Of a stretch of DNA of 64,000 nucleotides, positions 21,648 through 33,863 are shown piece after piece. How positions within the stretch are numbered: the stretch's first letter is position 1; every line of letters starts with the position of its first letter. The notes under the pieces were generated by a model. The model had not been told where the DNA came from. It was given only the letters and a program-made list of their open reading frames with translations, and made no database searches. The stretch covers positions 66,953,612 to 67,017,611 of the forward strand of contig OY288253.1 in the NCBI GenBank assembly GCA_958450325.1, read 5' to 3'. Source of the stretch: Agrostemma githago (taxonomy: Eukaryota; Streptophyta; Magnoliopsida; Caryophyllales; Caryophyllaceae). The position numbers and the translations under genes were made by a program.

Positions 21648-22535
21648 TTATTTTAAAAAACGAATCAACGCCCTCAGTAGCATGTCATATTCCCGAGCAC
21701 AAGAAATATGAATGCAGATATACGCAGGTGATAGGATGTTAGTAGCAAAAGTATGAAATACGGAACAAGCCATCTTATCACGGGGTGGACAATCAATTTC
21801 CTCCTGAAACACTGAACTAATCTCCTCGTCAGCAAGACATAGAGAATCAAAGTTAAAATCAGAAAATAAAGTATCAGTGTTCATAGGAAAATGGTCAGTA
21901 ATTAACGGCAGTGGGGCTGATAAACATAAAGGAGGAAAAATAAGTGGAGCGGAGGGAACAAAGGACAAAACCGTAGAAGGAGAGGAGACAACGGGCAAAG
22001 AAACCGATGACTCCTCTACAATGTCGTCCTCATACTCGTCCCATCGAACCTCAATATTGTCCTCGAACGTGTCATTTTCATATCGATCCCACTTGACCTC
22101 ATGTTCCAGATCAAAAGGTTCTTCACGAACCTCATCAAATAGATTCTCGCAAAATGGAGCCGTGAGACTCGTGTAATAACTTTCATCACAACCTGTCTCA
22201 CAGTCAAAACAAGGATTCTCAAAAATATTCACATCACTGTTCTCATCGACGGGTTCATCATTAGTCAAAGAAAATGAAAAACCGGGTTTCATGCTTTCTT
22301 CAGCTAGCCAATCGAAGTAATTTACTGCCTCGTCATAGGATTTGCTTTCGAAATCCTTACATGTAGAATATAAGTAGGCCTTAGTAGACTCCGTCATACC
22401 CTTCAGAACAGTAAGAACCAGTGTTTCACTAGTGAAATGTTTTCGTTGCAGAGAGCCAAGCCAGACGCAAAACCGCTGTATGTAAGCTCCAAAAGTTTCA
22501 TCGGACTCCTGAGGAAAATCTATAACAATTCTCAT
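21648..22535 (-). CDS. Gag-like protein of the array, copy 1
   Basis: A 295-residue ORF starting about 90 bases after the primer site. The N-terminal third has a helical Gag-capsid layout: ETFGAYIQRFCVWLGSL, LVLTVLKGMTESTKAYLYS, YDEAVNYFDWLAEESM. This matches the position and pattern of the Athila Gag core (E-F-x-R-F, then L-x-x-F/L-x-x-G). The rest is acidic and Ser/Pro-rich, with a duplicated VKWDRYEND / VRWDEYEDD element. There is no zinc knuckle and no downstream protease or RT. The assignment is by pattern and position, not by search. Copy 2 encodes the identical protein. It may package element RNA for an autonomous partner, or form particles with that partner's Gag. Confidence 0.6.
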   Translation of the reverse strand: MRIVIDFPQESDETFGAYIQRFCVWLGSLQRKHFTSETLVLTVLKGMTESTKAYLYSTCKDFESKSYDEAVNYFDWLAEESMKPGFSFSLTNDEPVDENSDVNIFENPCFDCETGCDESYYTSLTAPFCENLFDEVREEPFDLEHEVKWDRYENDTFEDNIEVRWDEYEDDIVEESSVSLPVVSSPSTVLSFVPSAPLIFPPLCLSAPLPLITDHFPMNTDTLFSDFNFDSLCLADEEISSVFQEEIDCPPRDKMACSVFHTFATNILSPAYICIHISCAREYDMLLRALIRFLK

Positions 22536-22620
22536 AGAAACAGTGAGATCGGTCTCAAGGAATAAAAATTCCCCGAGACGAGAGATAAATTAATTAACTA
22601 ACAAATAAATTTGCGTCGCC

Positions 22621-22638
22621 TCCCCGGCAACGGCGCCA
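22621..22638 (-). other. Primer binding site, copy 1
   Basis: TGGCGCCGTTGCCGGGGA on the minus strand, four bases inside LTR 2. This is the well-known Athila-type primer site. Confidence 0.88.
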
Positions 22639-22642
22639 AAAT

Positions 22643-24186
22643 TGATACGGGTTAGTCGCGTCACCGTAATCAAAATAATCGTAGATTACTACTAACGGGT
22701 AGCTAGCGGTAAGCAGGGTCGATTCCACAGGGAGGCAAGTTGAAAATTATAAGTTAGTCAATTAAATTATCGGGTCACGATTTTATGGTTTGGTGAGCTG
22801 ACGGTCTAATAAAATCTAAATAATCAAAATAAGAAAAGCACCAGAGTCTTCGGATCACCACGAATTAAAACAAGCATACATACGATTTCCAAATAATTAG
22901 TTAAGACGAGTTAAAGGATATCGACACGGTCCTCTCGGATCACTAGTCATCCTAGAAGTCACCTAACGGGCTCTCGCTACTTATTAGGGAATTCTATCGA
23001 TTACAACGAGTCTAATCCGTTCCAGGCTTTCGGTCTTAGGTCGGGATTTACAAGATACAAACAATCAATTACGGCCTATAATTAATTATTCGTCGTTATA
23101 ATGTTGCAAGAGCGATTTAACTCGTAAAGGTCGATTATTCAGTTATCACATGTAAACTCAATTCAATTCGCAGTTCACCTAAACTCTGACGGAAGATTAG
23201 CTAAACATATTTACAGTAATCCTAACAAAATAAAACATGATGAAGGATGAAGGAGGATGAGAAAAAGCTAAAAATAAAAGAGGATAAAAGTTACAGGAAA
23301 CAAACGGAAGGAAGAAAAAAAATAAAAGTTACAGTAAACTAAGACGGAGAGAGGTTAGGGAAGAAGAAGGAATTACCGAAATTGGAATAACTAATTAGAA
23401 CGAAGACGGAGAATAATAATGAAAATCGAGTCTTGATTGAAAAATAATAAATACTGAAATCTCTGAAAATTAAATTCCAATTAAATCTAACTATTTACAG
23501 GATGTGTGAATGAAAAACTGAATTACTGAATAAAAGATAGAAGAAGAAGCTGAGATAAAAGAGATAAAAGATCATAAAATTAAAGCTATATTTAAACTGC
23601 TTATGCCCTCCATAACTGTCCTCCCTTTCCTGCTATCTTCAATCCCATTAACTAGGTAGTGGGAAGAACTGAAGAGCGTAATAGGGGGAGTAGTGGGTAA
23701 CGTCAAATGAATTAGTCTTGGAGTGGTATCCTATCCTGCAGACTTGGATTTTAGGCTGGTAGACTTGAGATCCAAGTCTGCAGACTGAGTTCAATCTAGG
23801 CTTCCAACGGACTTCTCCTCAGTCTACGGACTGTCTGCTGCACTTTCTCAGTCTTCAGTCTATAGACTTGTTTCCCAGTCTATAGACTTGTGCTTTAGTC
23901 TTCAGCTTTATTACTCTCTTCTTTTCAGTCTTTAGACTCACAGTCTAGTCTATAGACTTACTTCCTTCTTCTTGGTCTACAACGAATCGGTTTCAGAGCT
24001 TTAAGATTTTTGATGCAATTTTTAGCTCTTTTAACTACTCGGTCTCGATTATCTGCAAAACAACAAAAGAATACCCGAGTAGCACATATGGGAGAAAATA
24101 GCGTAATCCGACTCCTAAAAATAATAAAACGACACGGAAATGCGTGCCAAAATATGTGAAAAATCGAATAGGAACGGCACGCATCA
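22643..24186 (-). repeat. LTR 2 of the array (shared middle LTR)
   Basis: 1544 bp, TGATACGG to GCACGCATCA. It is 21 bp shorter than LTRs 1 and 3 because it lacks one of two tandem CCTTTCCTGCTATCTTC units near 23630. It is 5' LTR for the left internal region and 3' LTR for the right one. Confidence 0.88.
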
Positions 24187-25768
24187 AATCTCCCCAAACC
24201 AAACCATTGCTTGTCCTCAAGCAATCAAACACAAAATCCATGGGAACGGTATACAACTCAAAGCCGTTTACCCAAACTAGACTCGCTACAAAAACTAACT
24301 CAAGCTAGCGACACTTAGAAAACATGAACTGACTCAAGCTATGACATAATCAAAAGAATAACAGTGAACCGTCAACCTTGCTAGGCTTGTTATTGCCGGA
24401 CTCTCGCGTTTACACTCTACTCTCATGAAGGGGATGTGGAATATAAATGTGAGATAGAGAGAAAGAAAGACACTCGCCTAATCTGCGACCTATAAACACA
24501 TGCATGCAGTCTAATGTGATGACAATCTCTACCAATCAATTGCACATTCAAACTAATCGAGACCAAAAACACATATCGAGGCATAAAATGGTGAAATGGG
24601 ATATGAGTTTAAGTGACGGGTAAGAAAGGATTATTAATATGGGAATGTCGAGGTAATAGTCAAGCTAGTCAATTCCAAACTTCCAAATTATACTGCCAAA
24701 AATCCCAAATCACAAAACAGATAAAATCAAGCCGATTAACGACGACATTCTCCAAATCTCGCTTATTTCACCAAAGTTGATTCCATAATATTATCGCAAT
24801 GAAGTATTGGAGTCCACAACTCATTTCTTTTTCCACTTTTCTTTTTTTCTTTTTTTTTTTTTTTTTTTTTTTCTTTTTTCTTTCTTTCTTTGTTTTTTTT
24901 TTCTTTTCTTGGAACATAAATACAAAAACTGAAACATATATACACCAAACCGGCTTATTTCAACCTAACATCATTATCACCATGACTAGCTCGACTAGGG
25001 TAGGCAATTTAGGATTGTGGTTAATATTGTGATGAAAGGATAGATCGATTTTTAAGTGAAAATTAAAAACGGAAAATGGAAAATAAAAGGGAATAAGAAA
25101 GCCTCAATACATGCTATAGTCATGACCCGAATGCACAAAGACTTAAGAGACGAACTTCACACTTATGCAATTTGATGTTACATGCGAAATAGGGAGAACT
25201 ACTCTCATTCCTAAATAGACCGATCATGGATGTCATCGGGCTCATAAGGCTCTAAAACTCAGAATTTAAGTAGTTTGCCAACAATTTAAGCCAAGTTTAT
25301 TCGTTCACTGAAATAACAATCGAGATATGCCATAACCTAAGACTCGATCAAGTAAACTAAACTATCGCTAGAATGAGAAAGTTAATGAAACGAGAAAAGA
25401 AGAGGCAAAAGCATTTTCATCATTGTTGCTTAACCCGTCCCGACTCCTAAAAACTCCTAAAATGCCTAAAAATTAAAATAAAATAAAATAAGATGCATGC
25501 GAAAATGCAGAAAATATGCAACTAATGCAAATTAGTTACCCTCCCCAAACCAAACAATACAATGTCCTCATTGTATACACAAATTGGACAACCGAAGAGA
25601 AGTGGAAAGTAACTAAAAATGCAAAACTAAAGAGTGAGGAGGAGAGGAGTACCTAATATATACAGGGAGTTCCCCAAACCGAACTCTAGTCATGGTCGGA
25701 GTCTGACGCAACTGTGGGCGATCGTGGTTTCCAAGCATCGGGTGCGGGTCTCGGGTCTGGCGGGTTAT
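24187..25768. other. Polypurine tract, hairpins and non-coding part of internal region 2
   Basis: Repeats the layout of 18762-20316: polypurine tract at LTR 2, hairpin ATTGCTTG/CAAGCAAT, T tract (24841-24900, longer than copy 1), second module near 25541-25578. Confidence 0.65.
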
Positions 25769-26086
25769 TTATCGTGATGGTGCCACGACCCGACGTAGCA
25801 CTCCTAGTGACGACTCGACCTGCCGAGCTTCTCCTAGTCGGGGTACGTCCTGAAACACTATTAACTGTTGGGTGGCGGATACGAACTCGACAATTTCGAA
25901 ACCCGGGACCGGAGGAATGGCGGGCGGTGGCTGCAGAATCACGGCGTCGGTTTCCGTGCCAGCTGGTTGCTCCAACTCTAATGATGTCCTGATTTCAGCC
26001 TCAGTTTCCGTGTGTACGTGCTGTCTTGACTTTGAATTTCTTTTCTTCGTTCGCGCGCGTTTCCTTGGCGGGTTGTCGTGTTCCAT
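25769..26086 (-). CDS. Small basic-to-acidic ORF of the array, copy 2
   Basis: Second copy of the ORF at 20317-20634 with the frame intact and about four residue changes, including His for Asn at residue 3 and Asp for Glu in the TETEA segment. Unknown function; the NLS-like start is kept. Confidence 0.4.
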   Translation of the reverse strand: MEHDNPPRKRARTKKRNSKSRQHVHTETEAEIRTSLELEQPAGTETDAVILQPPPAIPPVPGFEIVEFVSATQQLIVFQDVPRLGEARQVESSLGVLRRVVAPSR

Positions 26087-26692
26087 GATACCTGCAGAAT
26101 AGCAACGAACACAGAACCCAGAGAAATAGCAGAAACTCGAAAAACAAAAAATGAACAGAAGTAAAACCAATCAAAACACAAAGAACAGAAGGAAATTCCA
26201 AGTTTGAAATTCCAGAATTGGAAGTTTGAACTCGGAATTCAGGGAACCCAGGCGTGAAACCCTAGAACAACGAACCAAAAGGACGAACGGAATAACGGAC
26301 GGAGCGGTGGTCAGGCGACGGAGAGTGGTGAGGATAGATGAAGGGCGATGGTGGGGCGGTGAGTCGGGGCAGTGAAACGGGCGGAGAGCAGAAAGGAGAC
26401 GGTGGTGATGGAGGAGACGAAGGTGAAGGTCAGGCGAAGTAGGGTGCGTTGGGTAGATGCACGGCGGAGTGGATGGAGGTGGCAGAACTGAGCGGCGGCG
26501 AAGAGGGTGGATGGAGCGGCGAGAGTGATTGAGGGAGAGGAGCGGCAGTGACGGAATAGAAGAGGGGAAAGATGATGGGTGATGGCGGCAGAGTGAACGG
26601 AGTAGAAGAGGGGAAACGGAGGCAGCGCGGTGGTGGAAGGAGGTTAGGGTTTGTGGTGAGTTAGGCGGTGGTTTGAATTGGGTGGGTAAGAT

Positions 26693-26880
26693 AAGTCTAG
26701 ACTTGGGTGAATAAGTCTAAAGACTTGGGGGAGTCTGTAGACTTGGGTGGATAAGTCTAAAGACTTGGGGGAGTCTGTAGACTTGGGTGGATAAGTCTAA
26801 AGACTTGGGTGAGTCTGTAGACTTGGGTGGATAAGTCTAAAGACTTGAGTGAGTCTGTAGACTTGGGTGGATAAGTCTGA
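26693..26880. repeat. 40-bp minisatellite, copy 2
   Basis: Same four 40-bp units (first full unit at 26713). One unit reads TTGGGTGGAT where copy 1 has TTGAGTGGAT. Confidence 0.88.
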
Positions 26881-27099
26881 CATACTTCACTAGACTCATT
26901 CGGTATTCCGTAGCTCAGTAATCCCTGCACACAACTTTGGATATACATAAGTATCCTCGTCCTCACTCAATAAATGCAAACGACATTATTTATTTACAAA
27001 AACTAGAAAAAATACGAAAAATAAAAATACCCGGGTTGCCTCCTGGCCAGCGCTGGTTTTTACGGTCCCGCACGACCTTGATTCGGCCACTTCATCATT

Positions 27100-27987
27100 T
27101 TATTTTAAAAAACGAATCAACGCCCTCAGTAGCATGTCATATTCCCGAGCACAAGAAATATGAATGCAGATATACGCAGGTGATAGGATGTTAGTAGCAA
27201 AAGTATGAAATACGGAACAAGCCATCTTATCACGGGGTGGACAATCAATTTCCTCCTGAAACACTGAACTAATCTCCTCGTCAGCAAGACATAGAGAATC
27301 AAAGTTAAAATCAGAAAATAAAGTATCAGTGTTCATAGGAAAATGGTCAGTAATTAACGGCAGTGGGGCTGATAAACATAAAGGAGGAAAAATAAGTGGA
27401 GCGGAGGGAACAAAGGACAAAACCGTAGAAGGAGAGGAGACAACGGGCAAAGAAACCGATGACTCCTCTACAATGTCGTCCTCATACTCGTCCCATCGAA
27501 CCTCAATATTGTCCTCGAACGTGTCATTTTCATATCGATCCCACTTGACCTCATGTTCCAGATCAAAAGGTTCTTCACGAACCTCATCAAATAGATTCTC
27601 GCAAAATGGAGCCGTGAGACTCGTGTAATAACTTTCATCACAACCTGTCTCACAGTCAAAACAAGGATTCTCAAAAATATTCACATCACTGTTCTCATCG
27701 ACGGGTTCATCATTAGTCAAAGAAAATGAAAAACCGGGTTTCATGCTTTCTTCAGCTAGCCAATCGAAGTAATTTACTGCCTCGTCATAGGATTTGCTTT
27801 CGAAATCCTTACATGTAGAATATAAGTAGGCCTTAGTAGACTCCGTCATACCCTTCAGAACAGTAAGAACCAGTGTTTCACTAGTGAAATGTTTTCGTTG
27901 CAGAGAGCCAAGCCAGACGCAAAACCGCTGTATGTAAGCTCCAAAAGTTTCATCGGACTCCTGAGGAAAATCTATAACAATTCTCAT
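27100..27987 (-). CDS. Gag-like protein of the array, copy 2
   Basis: Identical in protein sequence over all 295 residues to the copy at 21648-22535, 5452 bp away; I saw no base difference in the stretches I compared. Same primer-site spacing. See that entry for the domain reading and doubts. Confidence 0.6.
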   Translation of the reverse strand: MRIVIDFPQESDETFGAYIQRFCVWLGSLQRKHFTSETLVLTVLKGMTESTKAYLYSTCKDFESKSYDEAVNYFDWLAEESMKPGFSFSLTNDEPVDENSDVNIFENPCFDCETGCDESYYTSLTAPFCENLFDEVREEPFDLEHEVKWDRYENDTFEDNIEVRWDEYEDDIVEESSVSLPVVSSPSTVLSFVPSAPLIFPPLCLSAPLPLITDHFPMNTDTLFSDFNFDSLCLADEEISSVFQEEIDCPPRDKMACSVFHTFATNILSPAYICIHISCAREYDMLLRALIRFLK

Positions 27988-28072
27988 AGAAACAGTGAGA
28001 TCGGTCTCAAGGAATAAAAATTCCCCGAGACGAGAGATAAATTAATTAACTAACAAATAAATTTGCGTCGCC

Positions 28073-28090
28073 TCCCCGGCAACGGCGCCA
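28073..28090 (-). other. Primer binding site, copy 2
   Basis: Same 18-mer, TGGCGCCGTTGCCGGGGA, inside LTR 3. Confidence 0.88.
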
Positions 28091-28094
28091 AAAT

Positions 28095-29659
28095 TGATAC
28101 GGGTTAGTCGCGTCACCGTAATCAAAATAATCGTAGATTACTACTAACGGGTAGCTAGCGGTAAGCAGGGTCGATTCCACAGGGAGGCAAGTTGAAAATT
28201 ATAAGTTAGTCAATTAAATTATCGGGTCACGATTTTATGGTTTGGTGAGCTGACGGTCTAATAAAATCTAAATAATCAAAATAAGAAAAGCACCAGAGTC
28301 TTCGGATCACCACGAATTAAAACAAGCATACATACGATTTCCAAATAATTAGTTAAGACGAGTTAAAGGATATCGACACGGTCCTCTCGGATCACTAGTC
28401 ATCCTAGAAGTCACCTAACGGGCTCTCGCTACTTATTAGGGAATTCTATCGATTACAACGAGTCTAATCCGTTCCAGGCTTTCGGTCTTAGGTCGGGATT
28501 TACAAGATACAAACAATCAATTACGGCCTATAATTAATTATTCGTCGTTATAATGTTGCAAGAGCGATTTAACTCGTAAAGGTCGATTATTCAGTTATCA
28601 CATGTAAACTCAATTCAATTCGCAGTTCACCTAAACTCTGACGGAAGATTAGCTAAACATATTTACAGTAATCCTAACAAAATAAAACATGATGAAGGAT
28701 GAAGGAGGATGAGAAAAAGCTAAAAATAAAAGAGGATAAAAGTTACAGGAAACAAACGGAAGGAAGAAAAAAAATAAAAGTTACAGTAAACTAAGACGGA
28801 GAGAGGTTAGGGAAGAAGAAGGAATTACCGAAATTGAAATAACTAATTAGAACGAAGACGGAGAATAATAATGAAAATCGAGTCTTGATTGAAAAATAAT
28901 AAATACTGAAATCTCTGAAAATTAAATTCCAATTAAATCTAACTATTTACAGGATGTGTGAATGAAAAACTGAATTACTGAATAAAAGATAGAAGAAGAA
29001 GATGAGATAAAAGAGATAAAAGATCATAAAATTAAAGCTGTATTTAAACTGCTTATGCCCTCCATAACTGTCCTCCCTTTCCTGCTATCTTCCAGCCCTT
29101 TCCTGCTATCTTCAATCCCATTAACTAGGTAGTGGGAAGAACTGAAGAGCGTAATAGGGGGAGTAGTGGGTAACGTCAACTGAATTAGTCTTGGAGTGGT
29201 ATCCTATCCTGCAGACTTGGATTTTAGGCTGGTAGACTTGAGATCCAAGTCTGCAGACTGAGTTCAATCTAGGCTTCCGACGGACTTCTCCTCAGTCTAC
29301 GGACTGTCTGCTGCACTTTCTCAGTCTTCAGTCTATAGACTTGTTTCCCAGTCTATAGACTTGTGCTTTAGTCTTCAGCTTTATTACTTTCTTCTTCTCA
29401 GTCTATAGACTCACAGTCTAGTCTATAGACTTGCTTCCTTCTTCTTGGTCTACAACGAATCAATTTCAGAACTTTAAGATTTTTGATGCAATTTTTAGCT
29501 CTTTTAACTACTCGGTCTCGATTATCTGCAAAACAACAAAAGAATACCCGAGTAGCACATATGGGAGAAAATAGCGTAATCCGACTCCTAAAAATAATAA
29601 AACGACACGGAAATGCGTGCCAAAATAGGTGAAAAATCGAATAGGAACGGCACGCATCA
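28095..29659 (-). repeat. LTR 3 of the array
   Basis: 1565 bp, TGATACGG to GCACGCATCA, followed by the CTTTA duplication. It keeps both 21-bp units missing from LTR 2. It is the 5' LTR of the right-hand unit, so element transcription would begin here. Confidence 0.88.
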
Positions 29660-29664
29660 CTTTA

Positions 29665-31046
29665 TCAAAGTGATTAGCTACGAAGCAATCGAGCCTAGGT
29701 TCGGGGTGTAAAATTTCTATGCCTCAGCCTGGGTTCGATTCTCAGAAGAAAAATCGATTTCTAGCTACGAATCAAGTATGCAATTAAAAAAATTACAACA
29801 AATAGAAATCGGTTTACCCTAAAGAACAGAAATTAAGAAATTATTTACCTTGGACTCGGAATTGAGATGACACGACATAATTAATTGGAGGGGGATTGCT
29901 TGAAACCGTTTTTCAATTTTTTTTTCTTTTACTGAAGTAGAGGAGGAAGGTAAAAGGAAGAAGATTGATAAGATTAGGAAGAAGGTGAATAAAGAGGAAG
30001 GTGAATAGCTAATAAAGTGAGGGGTAAAAGTGGTAATACGGTTAAAATACGGACGACGCTAAGTAAATTTATGGACGACAAGAAGTAAAAGTGTTTTAGG
30101 GGTGTTTTAATGATGCACGGTATATATATGATATTACGATATGATATATTTAGCATATATTTAGTCTTACGTATACTATTAAATATATGATAATATATAT
30201 AATATTGGATTGTACTGTCAATTAATCAATCAATTAATTAGTATGATATATAGAAAAAGATTTATACTATTTTATGGTATAACAAAAATGGTAGCATCTA
30301 CTCTATTAATTATACTATTTTATGGTAATATCTTTTAAACATATAGTTATTGATTGCAGTTAACATGCATGAGTAATTTAGATATAAGCCCAACCAATAT
30401 ATATTAAATAATCCAAAAGTAGGCCCATATGTTAGTAGGCGAGAAAATTTGGAGATTTGTTATTTGGTTAGTGGAAGGGAGATGATGATAAAGGTGTCTC
30501 TCATCCAGTTCAAAGGACTAAAAACACAACTCCTTTGTAAGTCATGTTACTTTTATTCAAGACCTAAACACACACATAACTCCTAAGCTTTTGTTAGACT
30601 ATCTAGGTTCGGATTTCGGTTTTGGGTCATCCTTCGGTTTGGTTGTTGGTGTTTCGACGGTTTCTTTTGTTGTTCTCTGTTGTTAGGAGTGGGTCGGTCC
30701 CTTTGGGCCTTTGTCGCCTTTGTTTTGCTTGTGATGAGGTCGAGTTGACTTTGCATGTGGTCTTTGGCTTCGTTGAAGGTGGATATGGGGTTCTCAGCTA
30801 CATTATGATCGGAGTATGATTGCCTTTGGGATAGGTCGGATTATGGTGTTGTGTGGTTTGGTTGTGATGGTGGTTCTCCTTTTCGATGAAGTCTTTTAGA
30901 CATATTATGCTACTTTTCTTTTCCTAATAATCTCCTTCTTGAGGAGAATGTTTCGTACTTTTCTTTTTCAAGACGGGTTGATGAAGATCGTGGGCCCGGG
31001 GTGTTGGTATCACTTTGGTGATTATGGTCAAGGATATGGTTGGGGG
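29665..31046. other. Flanking DNA between the array and the hAT element
   Basis: 29665-30600 is AT-rich with no credible gene. 30600-31046 is T/G-rich, of different composition, and seems to be one side of an older sequence that resumes at 37209-37262 and 41833, after the hAT and LINE insertions. A TATATA-rich stretch with GCACGG lies near 30115. Confidence 0.4.
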
Positions 31047-31496
31047 TAGGGATGGCAACGGGCGGGTATGGGTCGGGTCCGGCCGGACCCGGACCCGGTC
31101 TTCAAAAGTTGGACCCGGACCCGACGGGTACGGGTAGGGTCCGGGTCCGTCATGGGTCCAATATGCGACAATTAAAATATATACGATTTATAATCCGACA
31201 ATTTAAAAAGCATAATTAAAAGGCAAAATAAAATCAGTCATGCTAAGCTCCTTCCTCTATGTCATTGTGTTGCTGTGTAGTTGTAAAATACAGAGTAAAC
31301 AATAAAGGATGGTGGTGGACTATAGAAGCAGTTGTATGAGAGACGTGGAAGGTATGGTTGGTGTGGTAGATTGGTGAAACTGGAGAAGGGAGGACGTTAA
31401 AAAGGAAGTAGCCAAAGTAGGGAAGTAAGGGAGTGTGTGAGTGTGTCTCTGTGTATATGTGTGTGTATACATACATACATACATATATATATATAT

Positions 31497-33863
31497 AGAG
31501 TCGATATATATATGAGTCCCTAAGTCCTCATCTCATCCATTGAATGAGATGAGAATGGATGGACAAGATGCATCCTAGTATTTGCATTAAAAAAAAAAGA
31601 AAAAATGGAGATACTGCTTCCTAAAATAACTCCCATAATTTTAGGAAACAGTAACATCACATTCATTCACTCATTCATTCGTTCACATTCACGTTCATCA
31701 AAACCTAAAAAAAAATACTTTCAATATCACGTTCATTCATTCAAATTTGTGCTCGAAATCCCGTTACTATGAATTCAATGATCGCGATATCTTCATCAAC
31801 TGTTGATAATCAATTCATCGACTATAACAATGGTGAGTTTCGTTATTGCTTTCGTGTTTTGCGTCAATTTTTATTCATCATCTTGATTAATTTGCGTCAA
31901 TTTGCTTTCATGTTTTTCGTCGATTTTCATGTCGATATTGCTTTCATGGTCATTTCATTCATCATAGATTCATATCTGGTTCATTGCTCTCTTGTTAATA
32001 TAAATTCCAAATTTTTATTATATTTGTTAAAATGTAGAATTTTATTCATTTGATTATTCATAGATTCATATCAATGGTCCATTACTCTCGTGTTATTGTT
32101 TTGTTTATTCTTTAGGTTTTTCTTAAGCTTCACTGGTACTTACTATTGTTTTGTTTTCTATTGAAGCAGACACGGCGTTGAAGTAACACACGTTATGAGT
32201 TACAGTAACACCTAATTTTAATTAGAATAACACAAAAAGGTCTAAGCATTATATAAATTTTACGCACGAACAAATATATGGAGTTATTGTAATGCGCATA
32301 CTGTGTTACTTTAATATACGCAATATGTTATTTTAATGGCTAACCCTGTTATTTTAATGCACATAATGTTAACTGAATCTCGTGTTACTTTAACGCACTT
32401 CATCTGTTACTTTAGTTCTTTTCATCTGTTACTGTAATGCATTGGAGTAACAAAAAGGATTTAGAATACCGCCATATAAAAAAATAAAAAAATAAAAAAG
32501 AAAGATACTGCTTCCTATAATTATGGGACGTGATTGACTTCAAAATAGGAAACAATATCAAAGAATATCGCCCTCATTCAAAGAAATGTATTGTGTCATA
32601 CTCTCATTTCTGATCATTATATGAATTTTTTGCACTAACCTATACCTGGTGTTATTTTAATGAACATTATCTGTTACTTTAATTCACACTATCTGTTACT
32701 TTAATGTCTAACCTCTGTTACTTTATACATGGTGTATAAGCATCCTCTGTTAATTGAATCTAGTGTTACTTCAATGCACTTCATCTGTTACTTTAATTCT
32801 TGTCATTTGTTACTTTAATCCATATTTCAAGTTCTGATTGTTTCTTTTTCGCTACGTTTATTGGCACTGTTATTATTTTCAGTAGAAGCAACAGCACATG
32901 AATGATGTAGGGATGTGGGTGAGAGTTTCCTCCATAAATAGGGCAGATCTTCAAGGACGTGGATGAGTCAGTAAACTTATATAAAATCTACGCATTGGCT
33001 TGTGGATTCGATGTGAGGAGGTACACAACGAAAAGATGGCGCGGTGGTTAGATTAAATCAAAGTTTCTGACGATGATGAAGATGAAGAAGAGGACGAGGA
33101 GGATGAAGAAGCAGAATTCTAAGTAGGATAGTATATTGTTAGAGTAACATACATTATTCGTTAGAGTAACATACATTATTCGTTAGAGTAACATATTTAA
33201 TGAGTTAAAGTAACACAGATTATGAGTAACCACATATGTAATGAAGTTGATTCAGTTGGAACTCCTGTACCAATTCATTGATGTAAAATGAGTTAGAATA
33301 ACACACATTATGCGTTAGAATAACACACATCATTCGTTAGAGTAACATACATAATGAGTTACAGTAACACAATTTATGAGTATAATTTGATTACCAATAT
33401 CAAGTTCTTAGAGTAACAGGTGTGAAAATTTGGAATTATAATGGAGTTTTATAATTTTTGGTTTTGGATTATCCTTAATAGAAACATACATTTTGCAACG
33501 TACTGTTTTTGTAAGACACTATTATGTAACGTAACAGATTTTATGAGTTAAAGTAACACAATTCATGAATTAGAGTAACACATTGTATGAGTTAGAGTAA
33601 CATGGCAGTAGCGAAATGATGATTTTTTTTTGTGAAAATGAAGATGAAACGACGCACTTGTTGTGTGATAGAAAGATGCAGTTAAAAATTTGATGGGAGA
33701 CACAAGATTTGCATTAAGATAATTAAGGAGGAGAGAGAAAAAAAATAAAATATTTACCAAGATTTAGTTAGTTATTTCTTTAATTGACAAAACAATCTTA
33801 ACCATTAATCTATCACTAATTTAAGGGTTGAGATGAGGACTCACGGACTCAATTATGATAAGT
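31497..33863 (+). mobile_element. Nested TIR element A, unclassified
   Basis: Left end carries GAGTCCCTAAGTCCTCATC followed by GGATGGACAAGATGCATCC; right end carries GATGAGGACTCACGGACTC. It contains one copy of a short first exon (31769, MNSMIAISSSTVDNQFIDYN, then a GTGAGT donor) and, near 33065-33121, an acidic C-terminal reading (DDDEDEEEDEEDEEAEF and stop). GTTACT-type repeats are scattered through it. Could be MULE-like; no transposase domain is recognisable, so class is open. Confidence 0.45.

Larger units (their letters stand above)
15143..29659 (-). mobile_element. Tandem array of a non-autonomous Athila-like LTR retrotransposon (LTR-int-LTR-int-LTR)
   Basis: Three LTRs (15143-18761, 22643-24186, 28095-29659) alternate with two internal regions (18762-22642, 24187-28094); the repeat period is 5452 bp. 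A single 5-bp duplication, CTTTA, flanks the whole array (15138-15142 and 29660-29664). Each internal region has a primer site next to the LTR on its right and a polypurine tract next to the LTR on its left, so the element reads on the minus strand. Each encodes only a Gag-like protein and a second small ORF. No protease, RT or integrase is present, so it would depend on an autonomous relative. The primer-site sequence and the Gag-like fold point to Athila. Confidence 0.85.

Noticed and set aside
21877..22176. Ser-rich plus-strand ORF opposite the Gag-like ORF
   Set aside because: Shadow of the acidic and Ser-rich part of the Gag-like protein.
24763..25032. ORFs of poly-Phe or poly-Lys
   Set aside because: Produced by the long T tract at 24841-24900.
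30622..30819. 65-residue ORF in T/G-rich sequence
   Set aside because: No domain or splice support; not kept as a gene, only noted as part of the split older sequence.
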